Source: Pseudoduganella dura (lineage in GTDB: Bacteria > Pseudomonadota > Gammaproteobacteria > Burkholderiales > Burkholderiaceae_D). From it: a stretch of 64,000 bases of DNA. Below the pieces are notes generated by a model. That model did not search any database and was not told the DNA's origin. It saw only the letters and a list, made by a program, of their open reading frames with translations. The DNA lies in NCBI RefSeq assembly GCF_009727155.1, contig NZ_WNWM01000002.1, positions 1,984,001 to 2,048,000 of the forward strand. Direction: 5' to 3'. The translations under genes were made by a program, and so were the position numbers. Below are positions 30,003 to 37,877 of the stretch, piece after piece (position 1 is the stretch's first letter; each line of letters begins with the position of its first letter).

Positions 30003-30974
30003 ATGCTGGAGTACCCCGCGCAGATGAACAACCCGATGCCTTTTTCGCCAATGCCGTGCACGATCAGCGATGTCGAGCGCGATACCGGTGTGGCCAAGGA
30101 AACCCTGCGCGTATGGGAACGGCGGTACGCGTTTCCGCGGCCGGAACGCGATCCGTTCGGCGAGCGGTTGTACCCGGTCGACCAGGTGCACAAGCTGCGC
30201 CTCGTCAAGCGGCTGATCGACCTGGGCTTCCGGCCCGGCAAGGTGATCGGTTATACGGCACAGGAGCTGCAGGCGCTGGCCGAGAAGGCGGCGGTCGGCA
30301 ACCGGCCGGTGGTGCGCGGCGCGGCCGAACTGCAACCTTACCTCGACCTGTGCCGCGCGCACGACAGCGACGCGCTGCGCCGCAAGCTGTCGCAGGCGCT
30401 GCTGGTAATGGGATTGCGCAATTTCGTCATCGACCTGATGGCCCCGCTGACGGCGGCGATCGGCGATGCCTGGGCCTGCGGCGACCTCGGCGTGTGGCAG
30501 GAACACCTGATCACGGAAACGCTGCAGATGGTGCTGCGCAGCGCGATCTTCTCGATGCCGCCGCCCAATGCGCCGGGAGGCGCGCCGAGCCCGCGCATCC
30601 TGCTGACCACCACCCCCCAGGAAAAACACGGTCTCGGTCTGCTGATGGCCGAGGCCCTGATGGTGGCCGAAGGCGCCGGCTGTTACTCGCTGGGGCCGCA
30701 GACACCGCTACCCGATATCGTCGACGCCGCCCGCGCGCTGCGGGTCGACGTGGTGACGCTGTCGTTCTCGACATCGATGAACACCCGCCATGTACTCGAT
30801 GCGCTGAAGGAATTACGGGCCCGGCTGCCGGAAACGGTGGCGCTGTGGGCCGGCGGCAGCAATGTCGCGCTGCGCCGCCGCGCAGCGTCGTTCGTGCAGG
30901 TGCTGACGCTGAGCGACGTGGGCGACATGCTGGCCGACTGGCGCCACGAGGCGCGCGCACGTACCGCGGCCTGA
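30003..30974 (+). CDS. MerR-type regulator with cobalamin-binding domain, CarH/LitR-like
   Basis: A 323-residue protein (from the most upstream start). Residues about 20-88 are a MerR winged helix (ISDVERDTGVAKETLRVWER then YPVDQVHKLRLVKRLI). The C-terminal two thirds form the four-helix and Rossmann parts of a B12-binding module. The motif W157-x9-E167-H168, which packs over adenosylcobalamin in CarH, is present, as is E207-x-H209-x-x-G212, whose His is the expected lower cobalt ligand. Such proteins repress carotenoid or light-induced genes in the dark and release DNA when light breaks the Co-C bond. The start is uncertain: ATGs at 30003, 30024 and 30036 are in frame, and only the second has even a weak GGAG site. 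No carotenoid genes are nearby. Confidence 0.8.
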   Translation: MLEYPAQMNNPMPFSPMPCTISDVERDTGVAKETLRVWERRYAFPRPERDPFGERLYPVDQVHKLRLVKRLIDLGFRPGKVIGYTAQELQALAEKAAVGNRPVVRGAAELQPYLDLCRAHDSDALRRKLSQALLVMGLRNFVIDLMAPLTAAIGDAWACGDLGVWQEHLITETLQMVLRSAIFSMPPPNAPGGAPSPRILLTTTPQEKHGLGLLMAEALMVAEGAGCYSLGPQTPLPDIVDAARALRVDVVTLSFSTSMNTRHVLDALKELRARLPETVALWAGGSNVALRRRAASFVQVLTLSDVGDMLADWRHEARARTAA

Positions 30975-31176
30975 TCGGGCAGCCGGGTCGTGGCGGCCTC
31001 GCGGCAACACTGCGGCGGCCTGACGGATGTGAGCGAAAAACGGCCGCGAACAACCCGGTGAATCCGGGAAATACCCTTTCAACAAGGTTTTCAAGGGCGC
31101 TCTGGTAGAATAGCCGGCGCAAGAAAACCATTCCCAGCGTGTTTCCGGCCCCGAGCGGCCGCAGCCTCCACGACAC

Positions 31177-32253
31177 ATGTTCAGCTTCTTCAAGAAAAAA
31201 ACCGTCACGCCCGACGTGCCGCCGGCCGCACCTGCCGGCGTGGCACCCACATTGGCCCCGTTGTCGCCCCCTCCCGTGGCGCCTTCAGCGCCTGCGCCCA
31301 CCGAACCGGCCGCGCCCTTCGCGTTCGACGTCGAGACGGCGCCGCGCCCGGAACCGAAACAATCCTGGATGAGCCGGCTCAAGGCCGGCCTGTCGAAGAC
31401 CTCCGCCAACCTGTCCGTGCTGTTCGTCGGTGCCCGCATCGACGACGAGCTGTACGACGAGCTCGAAGCGGCGCTGCTGATGTCCGACGCCGGCATCGAC
31501 GCCACCGAATACCTGCTCGAAGCGCTCAAGCGCAAGGTCAAGGATGACAAGCTGCTCGATGCCGCCGCGGTGAAGGTGGCGCTGAAGTCGCTGATGATCG
31601 ACCTGTTGCGGCCACTGGAAAAACCGTTCGTGCTGGGCCGGCACCAGCCGACGGTGATGATGATCTCCGGCGTCAATGGCGCCGGCAAGACCACCACGAT
31701 CGGCAAGCTCGCCAAGCACATGCAGGCGCACGGCCAGTCCGTGCTGCTGGCCGCCGGCGACACATTCCGCGCCGCCGCGCGCGAGCAGCTGATGATCTGG
31801 GGCCAGCGCAACAACGTCACCGTCATCTCGCAGGAGTCCGGCGATCCGGCCGCCGTGTCGTACGACGCGGTGCAGTCCGGCAAAGCCAAGGGCACCAATG
31901 TGGTGATGATCGACACCGCCGGCCGCCTGCCGACGCAGCTGCACCTGATGAACGAGCTGCAGAAGATCAAGCGCGTGATCGGCAAGGGCATGGATGAGGC
32001 GCCGCACGAAACGCTGCTCGTCATCGACGGCAACACCGGCCAGAACGCGCTGACACAGGTCAAGGCGTTCGACGATGCGCTGCAGTTGACCGGCCTGATC
32101 ATCACCAAGCTCGATGGCACCGCCAAGGGCGGCGTGCTGGCCGCGATCGCGCGCGTGCGCCCGGTGCCCGTGTACTTTATCGGCATCGGCGAACAGATCG
32201 AGGACCTGCAACCGTTCGACGCCGAGGAATTCGTCGAAGCGCTGCTCGGGTGA
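31177..32253 (+). CDS. ftsY: Signal recognition particle receptor FtsY
   Basis: A 358-residue SRP GTPase that docks ribosome-SRP complexes at the inner membrane. Residues 1-60 are a Pro/Ala-rich variable A region; the NG domain follows. The G1 loop GVNGAGKTTTIGKLA begins near residue 165, DTAGR is at 246-250, and TKLDGTAKGG near 310. It begins the ftsY-ftsE-ftsX group, with ftsE starting 15 bases after its stop. A TAGAAT -10-like box lies about 70 bases upstream of the start. Confidence 0.97.
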   Translation: MFSFFKKKTVTPDVPPAAPAGVAPTLAPLSPPPVAPSAPAPTEPAAPFAFDVETAPRPEPKQSWMSRLKAGLSKTSANLSVLFVGARIDDELYDELEAALLMSDAGIDATEYLLEALKRKVKDDKLLDAAAVKVALKSLMIDLLRPLEKPFVLGRHQPTVMMISGVNGAGKTTTIGKLAKHMQAHGQSVLLAAGDTFRAAAREQLMIWGQRNNVTVISQESGDPAAVSYDAVQSGKAKGTNVVMIDTAGRLPTQLHLMNELQKIKRVIGKGMDEAPHETLLVIDGNTGQNALTQVKAFDDALQLTGLIITKLDGTAKGGVLAAIARVRPVPVYFIGIGEQIEDLQPFDAEEFVEALLG

Positions 32254-32268
32254 CGAACTGAAAAAACC

Positions 32269-32940
32269 ATGATCGAATTCGTCAACGTCACCAAGCAATA
32301 CACGACCGATGTCACCGCGCTGCGCAACGTCTCGCTGACCGTCGGCAAGGGCGAGCTGGTCTACCTGGCCGGCCCTTCCGGGGCCGGCAAGTCCACGCTG
32401 CTCAAACTGATCGCCGCGATGGAGCGCCCTTCCTCGGGCCAGGTCACCGTCAACGGCACCGATATCGGCCGGCTGAAAAGCGCCGGCGTGCCGTTCCTGC
32501 GCCGCAACCTGGGCCTGATCTTCCAGCAGCAGCGGCTGCTGACCGACCGTTCCGTGCTGGCCAATGTGATGCTGCCGATGCTGGTGACGGGCCGCACCCG
32601 CGCGCAGGCGGAAGACCGCGCCCGCGCCGCGCTGGACAAGGTGGGCCTGCTGGACCGGGCCGCCGCCAGCCCGCTGGCGCTGTCCGGCGGCGAGCAGCAG
32701 CGCGTGTCGATCGCCCGCGCGATCGTCAACCGGCCGCAGATCATTCTGGCCGACGAACCGACGGCCAACCTGGACCGCGCCAGCGCCAACAAGGTGTTCG
32801 ATGCGCTGCGAGCCTTCAACAAGGCCGGCGTGACGTGCCTGATCTCCACCCACGACGAACTGGTGCTGGAGGGCGCCAGCCGCGTGATCGAGCTGAAACA
32901 GGGTGCATTGCAGGGCGATCCCGTGGCGGAGGCGCCATGA
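32269..32940 (+). CDS. ftsE: Cell division ATP-binding protein FtsE
   Basis: A 223-residue ABC ATPase that works with FtsX to activate periplasmic cell wall amidases through EnvC-type proteins. Walker A GPSGAGKST is at residues 35-43, the signature LSGGEQQR at 138-145 and Walker B IILADEP at 158-164. It overlaps ftsX by four bases (ATGA), so the two subunits are translationally coupled. Confidence 0.97.
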   Translation: MIEFVNVTKQYTTDVTALRNVSLTVGKGELVYLAGPSGAGKSTLLKLIAAMERPSSGQVTVNGTDIGRLKSAGVPFLRRNLGLIFQQQRLLTDRSVLANVMLPMLVTGRTRAQAEDRARAALDKVGLLDRAAASPLALSGGEQQRVSIARAIVNRPQIILADEPTANLDRASANKVFDALRAFNKAGVTCLISTHDELVLEGASRVIELKQGALQGDPVAEAP

Positions 32941-33851
32941 GCGTATGGCTGCGCCAGCACGGGTTTGCGCTGGGGTCGGCGCTCGTGCACCTGCGCCGCG
33001 CGCCCGGCTCCTTCTTCTTCAATATCCTGGTGGTGGCGATCGCGCTGGCGCTGCCGTTCGCCGGCGTGACGGTGCTGGACAATATCCGGCCGATGTCCGA
33101 ACAGCTGGCCGTGGACCCGGAACTTTCCGTGTTCCTCAAGCAGGACTTGCCACGCGAGCACACCGAAGGCATGGCCGGCTCGCTGCGCGCTGTGGCCAAG
33201 GACGCCAAGATCATCTTCGTGCCGCGCGAAAAAGCCCTCGAGGAATTGCAGGAAAAGAACGGCGTGGCCGGCGTGATCGAAACGCTCGGCGACAATCCGC
33301 TGCCGGACAGTTATATCGTGCGGCTCAACGCCTTCCAGAGCGCGGCCGAAGGCAACGATGTGGACAGGATCGCGGACCGCATCGGCGCCATTCCCGGCGT
33401 CGAATCGGTGCAGGTCGACTCGGCGTGGGTCAAGCGGCTGGCCGCGCTGCTGGGCGTGCTGCGCGTGGGGCTGCTGCTGCTGGCCGCCACGCTGGGCACG
33501 GTCGTGGTGGCGGTCGTGTTCAACACCATCCGCCTGCAGGTGCTGACGCAGCGCGAGGAAATCCTCGTATCGCGGCTGATCGGCGCCACCGATACCTACA
33601 TCCAGCGCCCGTTCTACTACACCGGGGCATTGCTGGGGCTGTGCGCCGGCGCCGTGGCGCTGGGCGCGGTGGCGCTGTCGCTGCAGCCGCTGAACGCGGC
33701 GATCGCCGAGTTCGCACGGCTGTACGCGTCGGAATTCCAGCTGGCGCCGCTGGAACCGGTGGCGATGGGGCTGCTGCTGGCCCTGTCAGCCGGCCTTGGC
33801 CTGGTCGGCGCGGCATTGTCGGTGCGGCGCCAGCTCGCCCGCCTGTCCTGA
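32937..33851 (+). CDS. ftsX: Cell division protein FtsX
   Basis: A 304-residue inner membrane subunit of the FtsEX complex. It has one membrane helix near residues 25-45 (FFFNILVVAIALALPFAGV), a periplasmic domain, and three helices in the C-terminal half (VGLLLLAATLGTVVVAVVF and two more). The start at 32937 is set by the ATGA overlap with ftsE and by the family N-terminus (WLRQHGFALGSAL); the open frame upstream lies inside ftsE. A strong hairpin follows the stop. Confidence 0.94.
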   Translation: MSVWLRQHGFALGSALVHLRRAPGSFFFNILVVAIALALPFAGVTVLDNIRPMSEQLAVDPELSVFLKQDLPREHTEGMAGSLRAVAKDAKIIFVPREKALEELQEKNGVAGVIETLGDNPLPDSYIVRLNAFQSAAEGNDVDRIADRIGAIPGVESVQVDSAWVKRLAALLGVLRVGLLLLAATLGTVVVAVVFNTIRLQVLTQREEILVSRLIGATDTYIQRPFYYTGALLGLCAGAVALGAVALSLQPLNAAIAEFARLYASEFQLAPLEPVAMGLLLALSAGLGLVGAALSVRRQLARLS

Positions 33852-33859
33852 TCCGGGAG

Positions 33860-33889
33860 CGGCCCGCCCTTGCAATCGGGCGGGCCGCC
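33860..33889 (+). terminator. Terminator after ftsX
   Basis: A perfect 11-bp stem (GCGGCCCGCCC and GGGCGGGCCGC) with an 8-base loop starts 8 bases after the ftsX stop. The tail is moderately T-rich (CCTTATCTGTTTGTT). Confidence 0.8.
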
Positions 33890-34145
33890 CTTATCTGTTT
33901 GTTCACACCCTCCTGCCGGCGTACAACATCGTTGGCTGCGCTCCTACACGCCTGCCCGGGCCATCGTGCGTTCACGCACAGAGCCCGTTGTCGCCTCTCG
34001 ATAATCTTGTCATACATCCTTTGGTCCAGCTCAAGTTCTGATCAGTAACACGCCGGCGAGCGGATCGAATGAAACCCCGCCATATCCCTAACGGTTAGTA
34101 TCTGTCCATAGTACTTAGGCTATCGAAGCCATAGAATTCTGGTCA

Positions 34146-34172
34146 TTGGCACTCGACCAGGGAGAGTGCTAA
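34146..34172 (+). promoter_or_regulatory. CIRCE operator (HrcA site) overlapping an rpoH promoter
   Basis: TTGGCACTC, nine bases, GAGTGCTAA. This is the CIRCE inverted repeat (consensus TTAGCACTC-N9-GAGTGCTAA) with one mismatch. A -35-like TTGGCA (34146-34151) and a -10-like TAAGAT (34170-34175), 18 bases apart, coincide with its two arms, so HrcA bound here would block this promoter. The rest of the leader from 33890 to 34145 holds no gene that I can support. Confidence 0.85.
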
Positions 34173-34207
34173 GATATGTTCAAACGCAACGTTGAATGGT
34201 AAGTATC

Positions 34208-34236
34208 TTGACAGAAGGCACTTGCCTGGTGTTAAG
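34208..34236 (+). promoter_or_regulatory. Second promoter candidate of rpoH
   Basis: A consensus TTGACA (34208-34213) is followed 17-18 bases later by GTTAAGA. It lies downstream of the CIRCE element and about 90-120 bases before the rpoH start, and might supply HrcA-independent expression. Confidence 0.5.
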
Positions 34237-34329
34237 ACCGAATTAAGTTCAACACTGCATGCTGTATGCAAAGGTTCGCTGCAATCCCGCCGCGGAGCCA
34301 CGCAATACCCTTCGAGTGAGGAAATGAAA

Positions 34330-35229
<900 letters not shown>

Positions 35230-35248
35230 CGCGCCTGCCTCCTTCCCC

Positions 35249-35276
35249 AACCCGGCCTTCGCGCCGGGTTTTTTAT
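35249..35276 (+). terminator. Rho-independent terminator of rpoH
   Basis: AACCCGGC and GGCCGGGTT-type 8-bp stem (35249-35256 with 35263-35270), a 6-base loop, and a TTTTTT tail, 19 bases after the rpoH stop. Confidence 0.9.
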
Positions 35277-35286
35277 TGCCGAAAAC

Positions 35287-35342
35287 CGGTGACAGGCTCC
35301 GATATTTTTGAAACATTTCTCGAAAATCGGAGCCTGTCACCG
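35287..35342. repeat. Long palindromic repeat, REP-like
   Basis: Perfect 17-bp arms, CGGTGACAGGCTCCGAT (35287-35303) and its reverse complement (35326-35342), enclose a 22-base AT-rich loop and are followed by TTTTTT on the plus strand. Palindromes with similar GGTGACAGGC-type or GGTGTCAGGC-type arms are, from memory, dispersed in Massilia and related genomes. It lies just beyond the rpoH terminator and could also act as a second terminator. Confidence 0.7.
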
Positions 35343-35462
35343 ACTTTTTTGCAACTTTATTTCGCGAACCAGTGATTTCCTGGCAGCCATAGCTCAGCAG
35401 TGCGACGCCTGCCGTAGCAATTTGATAACCTTGCCGTTCAGCCTTAGCCGCATGGAGGAGAT

Positions 35463-35951
35463 ATGCAAGCCAGGCTCTACGGAATCATCGGCTGCATGCT
35501 GACGTTCGGCGTGGTGGCTGCCTGCTCGATCGACAGCACGCAAGCGGAAGCTGCCGGGCAAGCTGCGACGGGCAAGCCGCGCAAGACCAGCGCCGTCTAT
35601 GCGCTGCGACAGGGCGAGAGCGTGATGCTGGCGCCCGGCACCCGCCTGAAGCTGGAACGGATCAACGACAGCCGCTGCAAGCAGGGCGCCGTCTGCGTGT
35701 GGGCCGGCTACATCAGCTACTCGTTCACGCTAACGAGCCCTCACGGCACGCGCAATTTCGTGCTGGCCGAGAACATGCCGAACGCCAAGCCCGTCGTCAC
35801 GCAGGATGGCCTGACGTTCGCGCTGGAAAAACTGGAACCGCCCGAACCGCCCGCCCTGCACGCGCCGGCGCCGGATTATCGGGTAAGCTTGCGTGTATCG
35901 ATAGCACAACCGGCACAACCGGCCCAACGGGCCCAGCCCGCCAAAACATGA
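35463..35951 (+). CDS. Putative lipoprotein of unknown function
   Basis: A 162-residue protein with a lipoprotein signal: a hydrophobic stretch ending in VVAAC, with the lipidated cysteine at residue 21. An excellent GGAGGA site precedes the ATG. The motif DSRCKQGAVCVWAG is seen in a number of small secreted proteins of unknown role; its two cysteines may pair. The C-terminus is rich in Pro, Ala and Gln (AQPAQPAQRAQP), probably a flexible tail. The stop overlaps the start of the gamma-glutamyltransferase gene (ATGA), which suggests that the two are coupled and act in the same compartment. Confidence 0.75.
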   Translation: MQARLYGIIGCMLTFGVVAACSIDSTQAEAAGQAATGKPRKTSAVYALRQGESVMLAPGTRLKLERINDSRCKQGAVCVWAGYISYSFTLTSPHGTRNFVLAENMPNAKPVVTQDGLTFALEKLEPPEPPALHAPAPDYRVSLRVSIAQPAQPAQRAQPAKT

Positions 35952-37690
35952 CCCAGCGTCTCGTCGCCACGATCCTCCTGACCGCCATCGGCACGGTCGC
36001 CATCGCGAAAACGCCGGTCGCCACCGGCACCGGCGGCGCAGTCGCCACGATCAGCGAGCAGGCGTCGCAATCGGCAATGGCGATCCTGAACCGGGGCGGC
36101 AATGCGATCGACGCGGCCGTGGCGGCCGCGGCCACGTTGGGCGTGACGGACCCGTTCAGCTGCGGCATCGGCGGCGGCGGCTTCATGGTGGTGTACCTGG
36201 CCAGGGAGAAGCGTGTGATCGCGATCGATCACCGCGAAACGGCGCCCGCCGCCTTCACGCCCGCGGTATTCCTCGACAACGGCAAGGAAATGGATTTCGA
36301 GACCGTGGTGGCCAGCGGCCAGTCGATTGGCGTGCCCGGCACCGTGCGCGGCTGGGATGAAGCGCTGCGTCGCTACGGCACGATGTCGTTCAAGGATGTG
36401 CTGGCCCCCGCGATCGACGTGGCCTCGAGAGGGTTCACGGTGACCGCAAACTTCAGCCGCCTGGTGGATGGCAACACGGAAAAATTCCGCCGTTTTCCCG
36501 CCACTGCGGCGTTGTACCTGAAGGATGGCAAGGCGCTGCCGCCCGGCACGCTGCTGAAGAATCCCGACCTGGCGCGCACTTACCGCACGCTGGCCAGGGG
36601 CGGCGCGAAGGCGTTCTATGAAGGGCCGCTGGCGCGCGCGATCGTCGATGCCGCGAGGCGCCCCGCTACCGCCCCCGGCATGACGGTACCCGGCGGCACG
36701 ATGACGCTGGCCGATCTCGCCGACTACGAAGCGCGCATCCGCCAGCCGGTGCGCGGCACCTACCGCGGCTACGAGCTGTACGGCATGCCGCTGCCCAGCA
36801 GCGGCGGCGTGACCGCGTTCGAGGCGCTGAACATCCTGGAAGGCTGGAACCTGAAGGCGCTGCCGCGTGCGCAGGCCGAGCACCTGTACCTGGAAGCGAG
36901 CCGCCTCGCGTTTGCCGACCGCAACGCCTACCTGGCCGACCCCGAATACACCGATGCGCCGGTGGCTGGCCTGCTCAGCAAGGAGTACGCGGCGCAGCGC
37001 AGGAAGACGATCGATCCCGCGCGCGCCGCCGCCGGCCCCGTGCCGGCCGGCGATCCGTATCCGTTCCAGCAGGATGCCAGCGTGCCGCTGCGCCCCGCGA
37101 CCGCGAAGCTGCAGCAGGAAAGCGCGCACACCACGCACCTGGCCGTCTCCGACAGCCAGGGCAATATCGTGTCGTACACGTTCACGATCGAATCGTGGGG
37201 CGGCAGCGGCATCGTGGTGCCCGGCCACGGCTTCCTGCTCAATAACGAGATGACCGATTTCGATTTTTCCGGCCCCGCACCGAACGTGCCGGAAGCGGGC
37301 AAGCGCCCGCGCAGCAGCATGGCGCCCACGATCGCGCTGAAGGATGGCAGGCCGGCGTTCACGATCGGCAGTCCGGGCGGCGCCACGATCATCACCACGG
37401 TGCTGCAGACGATCGTCAACCACGTCGACCTCGGCATGCGGATGGACCAGGCGGTCGACGCGCCCCGCCTGTCAGAGCGCAACGGCGCGGCAACGGACGT
37501 GGAGCCGGGTTTTGCCGGCAGTGCCCAGGCCACCGCGCTGGCGCCATTCGCGCAACGCTGGTCGAACCAGCCGGAAGAGATCGGCGCCGCCAACGCGCTG
37601 GTGTTCAACCAGGACGGCACGGTGACCGCCGTCAGCGAAGGCCATCGCCACGGTACCGGCAGCGCACTGGTGCAGAAAAAAGCGCACTGA
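35948..37690 (+). CDS. ggt: Gamma-glutamyltransferase
   Basis: A 580-residue periplasmic Ntn-hydrolase that cleaves glutathione and transfers gamma-glutamyl groups. A signal peptide (MTQRLVATILLTAIGTVAIA) is followed by the large-subunit motifs (GGNAIDAAVAAAATLGVTDP, GIGGGGFM). The autoprocessing site and N-terminal nucleophile is Thr395 in SAHTTHLAVSD, and the small-subunit motifs NNEMTDFD, GKRPRSSMAPTI and IGSPGGATI are intact. The start is set by the ATGA overlap with the lipoprotein gene. Confidence 0.95.
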   Translation: MTQRLVATILLTAIGTVAIAKTPVATGTGGAVATISEQASQSAMAILNRGGNAIDAAVAAAATLGVTDPFSCGIGGGGFMVVYLAREKRVIAIDHRETAPAAFTPAVFLDNGKEMDFETVVASGQSIGVPGTVRGWDEALRRYGTMSFKDVLAPAIDVASRGFTVTANFSRLVDGNTEKFRRFPATAALYLKDGKALPPGTLLKNPDLARTYRTLARGGAKAFYEGPLARAIVDAARRPATAPGMTVPGGTMTLADLADYEARIRQPVRGTYRGYELYGMPLPSSGGVTAFEALNILEGWNLKALPRAQAEHLYLEASRLAFADRNAYLADPEYTDAPVAGLLSKEYAAQRRKTIDPARAAAGPVPAGDPYPFQQDASVPLRPATAKLQQESAHTTHLAVSDSQGNIVSYTFTIESWGGSGIVVPGHGFLLNNEMTDFDFSGPAPNVPEAGKRPRSSMAPTIALKDGRPAFTIGSPGGATIITTVLQTIVNHVDLGMRMDQAVDAPRLSERNGAATDVEPGFAGSAQATALAPFAQRWSNQPEEIGAANALVFNQDGTVTAVSEGHRHGTGSALVQKKAH

Positions 37691-37841
37691 GGCAGCCAGA
37701 CCAGGGCAGCCGCGCCGGGCGGCTGGCCGATGCGGCCCGCTTCCGCCGGCCCTGTCGGCTTACATCGGGTCACAGTTGTTCACGCGGATTTACCCCTCCA
37801 GGGGGCCTTGCCACCTAGGCAGCGCTTGACATTGTCGCTAC

Positions 37842-37860
37842 AATGAGAATCGTTCTCATT
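37842..37860 (+). promoter_or_regulatory. Fur box upstream of the TonB-dependent receptor
   Basis: A 19-bp palindrome, AATGAGAATCGTTCTCATT, with fully complementary 9-base arms around a central C. It matches the GATAATGATAATCATTATC class of ferric uptake regulator sites and ends 17 bases before the receptor start. A TTGACA (37826-37831) lies just upstream, so Fur would cover the promoter when iron is plentiful. Confidence 0.88.
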
Positions 37861-37877
37861 CTCATCGACAGGAAGCC

